Positions 47,783 to 56,659 of a stretch of 64,000 nt of DNA are shown piece after piece. The notes below the pieces were generated by a model, which made no database searches, was not told the origin of the DNA, and was given only the letters and a program-made list of their open reading frames with translations. The position numbers and the translations under genes were made by a program. Source of the DNA: an uncultured Eubacteriales bacterium (GTDB lineage Bacteria > Bacillota > Clostridia > Christensenellales > Aristaeellaceae); NCBI GenBank assembly GCA_902795275.1, contig CADBKQ010000013.1, positions 1 through 64,000 on the forward strand, written 5' to 3'. The stretch's first letter is position 1, and the number at the start of each line of letters is the position of its first letter.

Positions 47783-49801
47783 TTACAGGCGTTTGAACAC
47801 CGGGATATAATGGATGGGCGCTTTTGCGGTGACGGTCTGGCCGCCAGCGTATGTTTCGCCGGTATGGATTTCCTGCCAGTTTCCTTCGGGCAGATACACG
47901 GAGCGCTCAAAGGTGTCGGGGGTAAAGATGGGGGCCACCAGGTAATCCGGGCCGAACATGTATTGGTCGGACAGGTTCCAGCACTTCTCATCCTCCGGGA
48001 ACTCATAGAACATGGCCCGGATGAGAGGCGAGCCGTTGTCGTGGGCTTCCTGATAGATGCGCTTGAGGTAGGGTTTCAAAGAAATGCGCAGATCGTAGCC
48101 CTGCTTCATGAGGGCGAACATGTCGTCCCCCAGCGCCCACATTTCGGTGGGCTGGCCGGTGTGCAGGTAGCCGCCGCCGCGCTCGCGGTCGTCCAGGGCG
48201 GGGATGGTGAAAGGCTCCCGATCACCGTGCAGACGCATGACGGGGGTGAACACCGCCCATTCGTACCACCGGGCCAGCAGCTGGTGGAAGGCCGGGTCGT
48301 TCACGTTGCCCTCCATGAAGCCGCCGATGTCGGTGTTCCACCAGGGGATGCCCGCCACGCCGATGTTCTGGCCCGCCACGATCTGATCCCGCAGGGATTC
48401 CCAGGAGGAGGGCACGTCGCCGCTCCAGAGCACGTTTCCGTACTTCTGGCTGCCCGCCCAGCCGGAGCGCAGCAGGTTCACGGGCTGAGCGCCCAGGGCC
48501 GTCATGGGGTCAAAGTAGGTGCGGCTGTACCACTGGGGGAAGATGTTGCTGCATTCCAGGGCCGGGCCGATGTAATAGCGGAAGTTGTCAAAGTCGTACT
48601 TGGTCAGGTCGGGTTCCGAGTTGTCCAGCCAGAAGAAGTCGATGCCGTAGTTGTAATAATGCTCCTTGCACTTTTCCCACACATAGGCCCGGGTCTCGGG
48701 GTTGGTGGGGTCGATGGTCACGCAGTCGCCCTGATAGTCATAGGTCTGGGCCGCGCCGCGCTCGGTGCGCATGAGCAGGCCCCGCTCCATCATTTCCTGG
48801 AAGTTCTCGCTGCGCCGGTCCACGCTGGGCCACACGGACACGATGACCTTGATGCCCATGCTGTGCAGCTCGTCCACCATGGCCTTGGGGTCGGGCCAGT
48901 ATTTCGTGTCGAATTTCCAGTCGCCCTGTACCGTCCAGTGGAAGAAGTCGATGATGATCACGTCGATGGGAATGTTCAGTTCCTTGTACTTCCGGGCCAC
49001 GGACAGCACTTCGTCCTGGGTGCGGTAGCGCAGCTTGCACTGCCACAGGCCCATGCAGTCCTCCCGCATCATGGGGGCGCGGCCCGTCACGGCGGTGTAG
49101 TTGTACAGCAGTTCTTTGGGGCTGTCCGCCACGGTGATCCAGTAGTCCATGTCCTTGGTGGCGTCGGCGCGCCATTCCGTCACGTTCCTGCCGAAGGTCA
49201 CCTGGCCCACGGCGGGATTGTTCCACAGGAAGCCGTAGTTCAGGCTGGACACGGCGAAGGGCACGGAGGTCTGGGAATTGCGCTGGATGAGCTCCAGGGT
49301 GCAGCCCTTCAAGTCCAGATACCGCTGCTGGTACTGGCCCATGCCGAAGAGCTTTTCCCCGTCGTTGGGCTCAAACCGGACGATCAGCCGGTAGTCCCCG
49401 GCGGTATAGGGCAGCCAGTCCCGGGCGGGGCGTTTCAGGCAGTGGCTTTCCCGAGTCACGGAGCCATCGTAGAAGCGGAAGTGTTCTTTCAGAATCTGCC
49501 TGCCGTCCCGATAGAAGGTCAGCACGCCGCTGTGGTTCACGGTGGCCTTGATTCTTCCGTTCTCGATGCTGGCCATGGGCGCGTCCCAGAAAGAGCCGTC
49601 GCCGCTTCGCAGGGACTGGGTGTAGGTTTCGATTTTGGCCGTGGTTGCTTCGGGCTGTTCCGTCAGCGCCCAGTCGTTGCCGGTCAATTGCGGAAACATC
49701 GTCGCCCGCACCCGCAGGCTGTCCTTGCCCCACGCTTCAATCCGCAGGGTTTCCCCGCCCTTCCGGGCAATCAGGGCGTTTTGTTCTTGCTGGAAAATCA
49801 T
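47783..49801 (-). CDS. GH31 alpha-xylosidase/alpha-glucosidase
   Basis: A 672-residue cytoplasmic glycoside hydrolase (no signal peptide). After an N-terminal beta-sandwich, the barrel begins with MGLWQCKLRYRTQDEVLSVA, IDVIIIDFFHWTVQGDWKFD and YWPDPKAMVDELHSMGIKVI. The nucleophile Asp is in FFWLDNSEPDL, and a conserved GGFMEGN and MRLHGDREPF follow. The pattern is closest to bacterial alpha-xylosidases of the type that act on xyloglucan oligosaccharides, though alpha-glucosidase activity cannot be excluded. Downstream of a small acetyltransferase gene. Confidence 0.92.
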   Translation of the reverse strand: MIFQQEQNALIARKGGETLRIEAWGKDSLRVRATMFPQLTGNDWALTEQPEATTAKIETYTQSLRSGDGSFWDAPMASIENGRIKATVNHSGVLTFYRDGRQILKEHFRFYDGSVTRESHCLKRPARDWLPYTAGDYRLIVRFEPNDGEKLFGMGQYQQRYLDLKGCTLELIQRNSQTSVPFAVSSLNYGFLWNNPAVGQVTFGRNVTEWRADATKDMDYWITVADSPKELLYNYTAVTGRAPMMREDCMGLWQCKLRYRTQDEVLSVARKYKELNIPIDVIIIDFFHWTVQGDWKFDTKYWPDPKAMVDELHSMGIKVIVSVWPSVDRRSENFQEMMERGLLMRTERGAAQTYDYQGDCVTIDPTNPETRAYVWEKCKEHYYNYGIDFFWLDNSEPDLTKYDFDNFRYYIGPALECSNIFPQWYSRTYFDPMTALGAQPVNLLRSGWAGSQKYGNVLWSGDVPSSWESLRDQIVAGQNIGVAGIPWWNTDIGGFMEGNVNDPAFHQLLARWYEWAVFTPVMRLHGDREPFTIPALDDRERGGGYLHTGQPTEMWALGDDMFALMKQGYDLRISLKPYLKRIYQEAHDNGSPLIRAMFYEFPEDEKCWNLSDQYMFGPDYLVAPIFTPDTFERSVYLPEGNWQEIHTGETYAGGQTVTAKAPIHYIPVFKRL

Positions 49802-49814
49802 GTTTCATTCTCCT

Positions 49815-50267
49815 TTATATTTTATATTGCATAAAGTTCCCGTTTTTTGTAAAACCATAATTGCTGTACAGCAGTACGCCCATATCGGACGCGGTGATCT
49901 GCACGGCCCCGCATCCCCGCGCCCTGGCTTCTTCCATCACGCGGGACAGCAGTTCCCGGGCGATACCCTGCCTGCGGTAGGCTTTTTCCGTATACATGCT
50001 GGACAGCAGGCCGATTTTCCCGGTGGGACAGCCGAAGTACGGCGGCTTTTCCACAATGGACATACCGCTGGTGGCGATGATCCGGCCCTCATCCGTCGCC
50101 AGCCAGGAAACAAAGGTATCGTCCGCCAGATGCCGGGTGTAATAATCCCGCAGCGCGCCGGTCAGGTCGATGTCCTCCGTGGCGCCTTCTTCGCGCAGCT
50201 GAGCAATACGCATTAAAATGAAGCGGTCCATATCATGTTCCGTCAGCTTTCTGTACTGCATCATCAT
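49815..50267 (-). CDS. GNAT-family acetyltransferase
   Basis: A 150-residue GNAT enzyme. The acetyl-CoA loop is EKAYRRQGIARELLSRVMEE (about 90-110), preceded by GKIGLLSSMYTE, and the C terminus GVLLYSNYGFTKNGNFMQYK is typical. Three ATG codons in a row make the exact start uncertain by two residues. Its start overlaps the LOG-family stop by 4 bp, so translation is coupled. Substrate unknown. Confidence 0.9.
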   Translation of the reverse strand: MMMQYRKLTEHDMDRFILMRIAQLREEGATEDIDLTGALRDYYTRHLADDTFVSWLATDEGRIIATSGMSIVEKPPYFGCPTGKIGLLSSMYTEKAYRRQGIARELLSRVMEEARARGCGAVQITASDMGVLLYSNYGFTKNGNFMQYKI

Positions 50268-50812
50268 GATTTCCCATACCGGTCGATCAGTTCAAGCAGC
50301 TTTCCCGGCTCCCCGGCGGCCAGCAGGCGGCGGTAATCCTTTTCTTTCAGCAGCTTATCCTGATACGCGCGTTCCAATTGCATCAGCAAGCCGTCGTAAT
50401 AATGGTTCACATTCAGGAGGCCCATGGGCTTGTCCATCAGCCCGGCCTGAGCCACGGCCCAGACCTCCATCAGTTCGTCCAGGGTTCCCACGCCGCCGGG
50501 CAGGGCGATGTAGGCGTCGCCCCGTTCCATGAGCAGGGTCTTGCGTTCGGAGATGGTCTTTGCCATGAGCAACTCGCCGGTGCCGGGATAGGGCGGGAAG
50601 TCCCGGTAGCATTCCACGTTGATGCCCACCACGAAGCCGCCTTCCTCAATCGCGCCTTTCGCCACCCGGCCCATCAGGCCCACCATGCCGCTGCCGTAAA
50701 CCAATTCGCGGCCCTGCTTGGCGATCAGCCGGCCCAATTCCTCCGCCGCGTCCAGGTACGCCGCCGGACAGTCGTCCGCCGAGCCGCAGAACACCGTGAT
50801 TCTTTTTCTCAC
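50264..50812 (-). CDS. LOG-family (TIGR00730) nucleotide phosphoribohydrolase
   Basis: A 182-residue Rossmann-fold protein of the LONELY GUY family, enzymes that release adenine-type bases from nucleoside 5'-monophosphates; in bacteria their role is mostly unclear. The signatures are VYGSGMVGLMGRVAKGA, SERKTLLMERGDAYIALPGG and GVGTLDELMEVW. GGCAKG-like N-terminal strand and length are normal. Coupled to the acetyltransferase. Confidence 0.92.
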   Translation of the reverse strand: MRKRITVFCGSADDCPAAYLDAAEELGRLIAKQGRELVYGSGMVGLMGRVAKGAIEEGGFVVGINVECYRDFPPYPGTGELLMAKTISERKTLLMERGDAYIALPGGVGTLDELMEVWAVAQAGLMDKPMGLLNVNHYYDGLLMQLERAYQDKLLKEKDYRRLLAAGEPGKLLELIDRYGKS

Positions 50813-50836
50813 GCTTTTGTACTCCTTGATGGTAAA

Positions 50837-50940
50837 TTAGTTCTAAGTTCCAAATTCTAAGCTAAAGCTGTCTATATATATCGCAATTCATGTTATAATG
50901 TAACAAAAGGCTTAGAACTTAAAACTAAGAACTTAGAACT
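50837..50940. repeat. Palindromic repeat D (TTCTAAGTTC arms)
   Basis: The left arm is near-repeats of TTAGTTCTAAGTTCCAAATT (50837) and the right arm is CTTAGAACTTAAAACTAAG-type inverse sequence ending at 50940, with a loop of about 55 nt. It is AT-rich, unlike the other families, but has the same architecture. Confidence 0.75.
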
Positions 50941-50991
50941 ATGATAAAAACAAACGGGCTGCGAAAATCGCAGTCCGCAAATAAACCCGGT

Positions 50992-51948
50992 TCAATCCAG
51001 GTTTTTGAAAGGAACGTATTTCTGGTTCTGGGAAGGAACATTCTCTCTGTCCCAGAACATCTCCAGCAGGGTGTTGTAGCGATGATGCTCGCGCCACGCG
51101 CCATGCGCGCCGCCGGTGGCGTTGTCGATCCGGCATCCGGGCAAGCCGGCGTGCAGCATGCCCACAATGCCATTGGAAACGGGGCCGTTGTTGGAGCCGT
51201 ACGCACTATTGTAAATGAACAGGCGGCGCAGATGGGTCAGCTTTGTCAGGGGGCCGAAATCGGCGATGCTGTTGTTGGCGATGTTCAGGTCCACCAAGCT
51301 TTCGCAGCCTGCCAGGGGCGTGGCGTCGGTGACTTTATTGGAAAACAGTTCCAGGTATTCCAGTTCCTTCAAAGAACCCAGGGGGGTAATATCGGAGATG
51401 TTGTTTTTCCCCAGGATCAGCACCTTCAGCTGGGGCATCTCGTACAGGAAATTCAGGTTATCAACGGCGTTGTGGCCGATGTCCAGGGCTTTCAGATTGC
51501 GGCAGAAGCGCAGAATCTGCAAATCCCAGGTCGAATGCGGGGCGCACTGATTGTTGTGCAGGGTGGAAAACGCCGTCTGGTCGGTGCGCACTTTATGGGG
51601 CGTGCGTTCGGGATGCAGGGGGTTAGTGCAGGGAATGACCATGGTCCAGCCGAATTCCACCTGCGGGCAGGCGGAGTGCAGAGATTCCACCTCGGAAGCG
51701 TAGAGTTCCGTGTTGAACATGTCCAGCTTTTTCAGGTTCGGCAATTGATTGATGAAGGCCACCAGGTTATTCAGGTCGTTTCCCTGGCGGGAGAGCACCA
51801 TTTTGCCCAGATCGATTTCCTCCACGTCCTTGCTCACCTGGATGGAGGCGCCCCGTTCGGATGTAAAAGTAACGGTCGTTTCCTCCGCCATGCCCGCGGC
51901 GGCCAGGCACAGCAGCATCACCAGCACGGCCACAATCAGCTTTTTCAT
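50992..51948 (-). CDS. Secreted leucine-rich repeat protein
   Basis: A 318-residue exported protein: signal peptide MKKLIVAVLVMLLCLAAAGMA, then leucine-rich repeats from about residue 50 to 245 (LPNLKKLDMFNTELY, CRNLKALDIGHNAVDNLNFL, MPQLKVLILGKNNISDITPL, LKELEYLELFSNKVTDATPL, CESLVDLNIANNSIADFGPL). It ends in a short non-repeat domain. No sortase motif or membrane anchor is seen, so it is probably released or wall-associated. Its promoter is at 52006-52034. Likely a protein- or glycan-binding surface factor. Confidence 0.88.
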   Translation of the reverse strand: MKKLIVAVLVMLLCLAAAGMAEETTVTFTSERGASIQVSKDVEEIDLGKMVLSRQGNDLNNLVAFINQLPNLKKLDMFNTELYASEVESLHSACPQVEFGWTMVIPCTNPLHPERTPHKVRTDQTAFSTLHNNQCAPHSTWDLQILRFCRNLKALDIGHNAVDNLNFLYEMPQLKVLILGKNNISDITPLGSLKELEYLELFSNKVTDATPLAGCESLVDLNIANNSIADFGPLTKLTHLRRLFIYNSAYGSNNGPVSNGIVGMLHAGLPGCRIDNATGGAHGAWREHHRYNTLLEMFWDRENVPSQNQKYVPFKNLD

Positions 51949-52005
51949 GCGTTTCCTCCTCTTCAGGAATGATCATTCGCGTCCTTCACGCGCATAGGAT
52001 GTTTT

Positions 52006-52034
52006 ATTATATCATGATTGCACACGAAAGACAA
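52006..52034 (-). promoter_or_regulatory. Sigma-A promoter for the leucine-rich repeat gene
   Basis: TTGTCT (52034-52029), 17 nt, TATAAT (52011-52006), 57 bp before the ATG. Confidence 0.75.
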
Positions 52035-52098
52035 ATTTCCCGGAAAATTTAACAATTGGGGAAGTTCGGGCGATAATCTATTGGACGCTTCAGATCAC

Positions 52099-52570
52099 GA
52101 AAGGGAACGGCGGGGCTTTGCCCCGCACCCCACCAGGGCGGTGACCGCCCTGGACCCGCAAGAACGGATATTGCTTGCATTGACGATCAAGCTTGGTTCC
52201 CGTTACTGCTTGGAGGAACGCGATAGTCAATCTTGACGTCGTGGTGCTTCTGGCCCGGCGGCGAAGCCGCCAGCCCGGATGCTTCGCATCCGGGGAAAGC
52301 CTGGGAATAATCCCAGGGGAAAGTAAACTTTCCCCCTGAGGATTTTCCCGGCTTTCATAGGCCAGAAGCCTCAAACTTTCGTAAACCCCAGCGCAGCAGG
52401 CGGAACTTGTTTGCTCTCCCCAGCTTGTATTTTCGCCTACTGGGATGCAAGGGATGAAATCCCTTGCCGCGGGTCTGGGCGCGCGGAGCGCCCAGCGTAA
52501 CCCCTTATTTCGCAATGCGATAGTAACTTAAAGTACCCATATGGTCACAGCCGAACCGTTAACGGCTGGG
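52099..52570. repeat. Array of nine or more hairpins in a 750-bp gene-free interval
   Basis: Short-loop hairpins follow one another: 52110-52126, 52133-52153, 52257-52271, 52274-52294, 52300-52317, 52317-52336, 52448-52466, 52475-52495 and 52548-52568. GCTTCTGGCC (52246-52255) and GGCCAGAAGC (52360-52369) would enclose four of them in one outer stem, making a multi-branched structure. No supported open frame. It may be a composite of repeats or a structured RNA. Confidence 0.7.
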
Positions 52571-52602
52571 ATTGAAAAACATCGTCTTTCGTTCTTTAGG
52601 GG

Positions 52603-52631
52603 TAGAAAAAGCCTCCATTTTGGTGTATAAT
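52603..52631 (+). promoter_or_regulatory. Promoter for the SGNH esterase operon
   Basis: TATAAT at 52626-52631 with a weak TAGAAA 17 nt upstream (52603-52608), about 70 bp before the ATG. Confidence 0.5.
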
Positions 52632-52701
52632 AAAAATGGTTGATTTTAGGCTCTTACAGATGGAAAAACAGCGCGCAATACATTTTTGAAAGGAGACCCG
52701 A

Positions 52702-53730
52702 ATGATGCAGCGATACGCACTCCCTGACCTCCGTTTTCTTCCCATTGGCCGGCGCGATGCCGGCGAGAAAGAACAAAATCTGTGGTGGAGCGGCTCCGGC
52801 GTGCGGGTGAAGCTGGCCTGCAAGCGGCTGGACGTGGAAGCGACTTCCACCGCCGCCGATCACGCCCAATGGCTGGGCGTGCTGGTGGACGGCGCGCCCA
52901 TCACCCGCCTGCCGCTGGTTCAAGGTACGCATCCATACACCCTGCTGGCCGGGCTGGACGACCACTTTTCCCACGAAATCACCATCCTCCGCGACACCCA
53001 GCCCAGCTATGACGAAGCGGGCCCAGTGGTGCTGAACGCGGTGCTGACCGACGGAACACCGGAAGCGCCTGCCGCCCGGCCCCTGCTGATCGAGTTCATC
53101 GGCGACAGCCTCACCGTGGGCGAGGGCACCATGGGGCCTTACGGCGGCGAGGAATGGCGGATGCTGTTCGTGTCCCACATGCCCGCCTTCCCCACGCTGG
53201 TGGCGGAAGAAATCAAGGCCGACAAGCGCGTGGTCGCCCTGGGCGGCTGGGGCGCTGCCCGCAGCTGGGACAACCAGCCGGAATCCCGCATTGGGCGCAT
53301 CTATAACCAGCTCTGCGCCGTCACTCCCGGCGGCGATGTACCCGCGCCCACAGACGAGCGCCCGGCGGACGCGGTGGTCATCAACCTTGGCACCAACGAT
53401 TCCTCCGCGCTCGCGAAAGTCGCCCCGGATGAGCTGCCCCTCGTCCGCGCCGAGCTGCGCGCCCGGGCCGTGGAGCTGATGGAAACCGTCCGCGCCCGGT
53501 ATCCCCAGGCCGTGATTCTGTGGGCTTACGGCCTGTGCGGGCACGCGGTGGAGGATATTCTCCAGGGCGCTGTGGAGGATATGCGGCAGAACGGCGACAA
53601 AAACGCGCATTACCTCAGCCTGTCCGACGCGAAGAGCCTCGGCTCCCGCATGCATCCCAGCCGCGACGCCCACCGCCAGGCGGCGAAGGAAATCACCGAC
53701 GAATTGAAAAAACTGCTGAAAATGGAGTAA
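52702..53730 (+). CDS. SGNH/GDSL esterase, CE2-like
   Basis: A 342-residue esterase without a signal peptide. An N-terminal beta-sandwich (about 1-115, including LWWSGSGVRVKLACKRLDV) precedes the SGNH domain: the catalytic Ser in IEFIGDSLTVGEG (about residue 135), GGWGAARSW, the Asn block VVINLGTNDSSA and the catalytic His in RMHPSRDAHRQAA. This two-domain plan is that of carbohydrate esterase family 2, which deacetylates plant polysaccharides. AAGGAGA precedes the ATG. The phosphoglucomutase start lies 3 bp downstream of its stop, so they form an operon. Confidence 0.88.
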   Translation: MMQRYALPDLRFLPIGRRDAGEKEQNLWWSGSGVRVKLACKRLDVEATSTAADHAQWLGVLVDGAPITRLPLVQGTHPYTLLAGLDDHFSHEITILRDTQPSYDEAGPVVLNAVLTDGTPEAPAARPLLIEFIGDSLTVGEGTMGPYGGEEWRMLFVSHMPAFPTLVAEEIKADKRVVALGGWGAARSWDNQPESRIGRIYNQLCAVTPGGDVPAPTDERPADAVVINLGTNDSSALAKVAPDELPLVRAELRARAVELMETVRARYPQAVILWAYGLCGHAVEDILQGAVEDMRQNGDKNAHYLSLSDAKSLGSRMHPSRDAHRQAAKEITDELKKLLKME

Positions 53731-53733
53731 AAA

Positions 53734-55413
53734 ATGAACAGCATTGAAACCGCTTATCAGCGCTGGCTGAAAGAGGCCGACGCGTCGCTTTTGCCCGAGC
53801 TGCGGGCTATGGACGAGGCCGCAAAGGAGGACGCTTTCTACCGTTCCCTGGCCTTCGGCACCGGGGGCCTCAGGGGCGTGATCGGCGCGGGCACCAACCG
53901 CATGAACGTCCACACCGTCGCCAAGGCCAGCCAGGGCTTGGCCGACTACGTGATCAAGCATTTCCCGGAGAACCAGCGCCGCATCGCCGTGAGCTACGAC
54001 TCACGCATCCTCAGCGACGTTTTCGCCAGGGTCGCCGCCGGGGTCTTTGCCGCCAACGGCATCCGGGCCATGATTTATCCCCAGCTCATGCCCACGCCCT
54101 GCCTGTCCTACGCCGTGCGCGCCCTGGGCTGCGCCGCGGGCGTGATGGTGACGGCCAGCCACAACCCCGCCAAGTATAACGGCTACAAGGTCTACGGCGC
54201 GGACGGCTGCCAGATCACCACCGAAGCGGCAAAGGAGATTTTGGCCGAGATCGACAAGCTGGATATTTTCAGCGGCTGCAAGCGCATGGATTTCGACGAA
54301 GGCTTAAAAGCCGGTTCCATCGCTTATATTCCCGACCAGGTGTACACCGACTTTGTGGAGGAAGTGAAAAAGCAGTCCCTGCTGGGCGATGAAACGGTGG
54401 ACAAGGACGTGGCCATCGTGTATTCGCCCCTGAACGGCACGGGCCTGAAACCCGTCGTGCGCACGCTGCGGGAGAGCGGCTACACCAACGTGACCGTGGT
54501 GAAGGAGCAGGAGCAGCCCGACGGCCATTTCCCCACCTGCCCCTATCCCAACCCCGAGATCCGGGAAGCCATGGCGCTGGGCCTGCAATACGCCGCAAGG
54601 CTGCAAGCCGACCTGCTCCTGGCCACAGACCCGGACTGCGACCGCTGCGGCATCGCGGTGCGGGATGAAAACGGCGAATACCGGCTGCTCACCGGTAACG
54701 AAACGGGCCTGCTGCTGCTGGACTACGTCTGTTCCCGCCGCCTGGCGCTCCACGCCATGCCGGAAAACCCGGTCATGGTGAAAACCATCGTGACCACCGA
54801 CATGGGCGAAGCCATCGCCGACCATTACGGCGTAGAGACCCGGAACGTGCTGACGGGGTTCAAGTTCATTGGCGAAACCATTGGCCGTCTGGAAGCGGAA
54901 GGGCATCCCGAGCGCTATATCTTCGGCTTTGAGGAAAGCTACGGCTACCTGTCCGGCACGTATGTCCGGGACAAGGACGCGGTGGACGCGGCGTTCCTCA
55001 TCTGCGAAATGTTCGCCTGGCACAAGCAGCGGGGCGTCAGCCTGCTGCAAAAGCTCAAGCAGCTTTACGGCGAATACGGCTATTGCCTGAACACCCTGCA
55101 CAGCTATGAATTTGAGGGCGCGGCGGGCTTTGATAAAATGCAGGCCATCATGCGTTCCTTCCGGGACGGCCTGACGGAGCTTGGCGGACGGGCCATCGAA
55201 AAGGCCCTGGACTACGCTGCCGGCCTGGACGGCCTGCCGCCCTCCGACGTGCTGAAATTCTATCTCACCGGCGGCGCGTCCGTGGTGGTGCGGCCCTCCG
55301 GCACGGAACCCAAGCTGAAAACGTATATCTCCGTCTCCGCGCCGGACAAGGAAACCGCCGAGCGTCAGGAAGCTGTCCTGTCCGACGCCCTGGCTCAGTT
55401 CATGAAAAAATAA
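53734..55413 (+). CDS. pgcA: Phosphoglucomutase (phospho-sugar mutase, PgcA type)
   Basis: A 559-residue alpha-D-phosphohexomutase linking glucose-1-phosphate and glucose-6-phosphate. The active-site loop is VTASHNPAKYNGYKVYGADG with the phosphoserine (about residue 142), the metal loop is ATDPDCDRCGIAV (about 300), the sugar loop is FGFEESYGYLSGT, and the C-terminal phosphate loop is VVRPSGTEPKLK. The Firmicute PgcA length fits. The stop base overlaps the long upstream frame of the GH5 gene, which starts 18 bp later. With the first mutase at 8170 this gives the cell two distinct hexomutases. Confidence 0.94.
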   Translation: MNSIETAYQRWLKEADASLLPELRAMDEAAKEDAFYRSLAFGTGGLRGVIGAGTNRMNVHTVAKASQGLADYVIKHFPENQRRIAVSYDSRILSDVFARVAAGVFAANGIRAMIYPQLMPTPCLSYAVRALGCAAGVMVTASHNPAKYNGYKVYGADGCQITTEAAKEILAEIDKLDIFSGCKRMDFDEGLKAGSIAYIPDQVYTDFVEEVKKQSLLGDETVDKDVAIVYSPLNGTGLKPVVRTLRESGYTNVTVVKEQEQPDGHFPTCPYPNPEIREAMALGLQYAARLQADLLLATDPDCDRCGIAVRDENGEYRLLTGNETGLLLLDYVCSRRLALHAMPENPVMVKTIVTTDMGEAIADHYGVETRNVLTGFKFIGETIGRLEAEGHPERYIFGFEESYGYLSGTYVRDKDAVDAAFLICEMFAWHKQRGVSLLQKLKQLYGEYGYCLNTLHSYEFEGAAGFDKMQAIMRSFRDGLTELGGRAIEKALDYAAGLDGLPPSDVLKFYLTGGASVVVRPSGTEPKLKTYISVSAPDKETAERQEAVLSDALAQFMKK

Positions 55414-55430
55414 TGAGGAGGAGTATCCGC

Positions 55431-56633
55431 ATGAAGAAAGGAACCTGTATGCTCATCATTTTGTGTCTTCTGATGTCCCTGGCGGCGGGAATCGCCGCCG
55501 CGGAAGGAGCCGCCGCGCAAGTTCCCGAGTTGACGATCAAAAGAAGGGAAATCCCCGACAACGAGGCCATGGCGTTCCTGAAAAGCATCGGCGTGGGCTG
55601 GAACCTGGGAAATACCTTTGACGCCATCAAGGGTGACTGGAACCGGAAGGCCGATGAAATGACCGTGGAAACCTCCTGGGTCGGTATCAAAACCACCGAA
55701 GCCATGATCGAGGCCATTCAGAACGCCGGGTTCACCGCCATCCGCGTGCCCGTGTCCTGGCATGACCACGTGGACGAAAACAACCAGATCAGCGAAAAAT
55801 GGCTGAACCGGGTGCAGGAAGTGGTGGACTGGATTTACAGCCGGGGCATGCACGTGATTCTGAACATCCACCACGACGAGGATCAGTTCCTGCCCACGCT
55901 GGAGCACAAAGAGGCGTCCGCACAATATGTCGAAGCCATCTGGACGCAGCTGGCCGCCCGCTTCCGGGACTATGACGACCGCCTGATCATGGAAGCCATG
56001 AACGAGCCCCGCATGGTAGGCCACGCCAACGAATGGCGGTTCGACGCCAACAATGCGGACTGCGTGAGCGCCGCCGGGGTGCTGAACGAATTGAACCAGC
56101 TGTTCGTGGACACCGTGCGCGCTTCCGGCGGGAACAACGCCACGCGCTACCTGATGGTTCCCGGCTACGACGCCGCCCCGGGCAGCGTGCTGAATGATTT
56201 CTTCGTCCTGCCTAAGGACACCGCGGACAATAAGCTCATCGTGTCCGTCCACGCCTACACGCCCTATTCCTTTGCCCTGGAAATGCCCGGCACCGACAGC
56301 TTCGGCACCCAGTCGCAGAAGCAGGAGATCGTTTCCTTCATGAACGGGCTGTATGACAAGTACATCAAGAACGGCATCCCCGTGGTGATCGGCGAGTTCG
56401 GGGCCATGGTGAAGGGCGATAACCTGCAATCCCGCGTGGACTGGACGGCCTTCTACGCTGCCACCGCCGGCGCCCGCAACCTGCCCGTGTTCTGGTGGGA
56501 CAACAACGTGTTCTCCGGCAACGGCGAACGCTTCGGCCTGCTGAACCGCAAAACCCTCTCCTTCCCCCACCAGCAGATCGTGGACGCCCTGATGCGCTAC
56601 GGCGGGTATGAAAAGCTGCCGGAAGCGAAGTGA
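55431..56633 (+). CDS. Secreted GH5 endoglucanase
   Basis: A 400-residue exported glycoside hydrolase. A signal peptide (about 1-24, MLIILCLLMSLAAGIAAA) precedes a GH5 barrel: GVGWNLGNTFDAIKG, FTAIRVPVSWHDHVDENNQI, YSRGMHVILNIHHDEDQF, the acid/base Glu in IMEAMNEPRMVG and the nucleophile Glu in VVIGEFGAMVKG. WWDNNVF near the C terminus is the usual aromatic wall. This resembles GH5 cellulases acting on beta-1,4-glucans. No dockerin, binding module or anchor is present. The start at 55431 has GAGGAGG upstream. It follows pgcA closely. Confidence 0.93.
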   Translation: MKKGTCMLIILCLLMSLAAGIAAAEGAAAQVPELTIKRREIPDNEAMAFLKSIGVGWNLGNTFDAIKGDWNRKADEMTVETSWVGIKTTEAMIEAIQNAGFTAIRVPVSWHDHVDENNQISEKWLNRVQEVVDWIYSRGMHVILNIHHDEDQFLPTLEHKEASAQYVEAIWTQLAARFRDYDDRLIMEAMNEPRMVGHANEWRFDANNADCVSAAGVLNELNQLFVDTVRASGGNNATRYLMVPGYDAAPGSVLNDFFVLPKDTADNKLIVSVHAYTPYSFALEMPGTDSFGTQSQKQEIVSFMNGLYDKYIKNGIPVVIGEFGAMVKGDNLQSRVDWTAFYAATAGARNLPVFWWDNNVFSGNGERFGLLNRKTLSFPHQQIVDALMRYGGYEKLPEAK

Positions 56634-56659
56634 AAACAAGAAATAAACAGGAGGTACTT

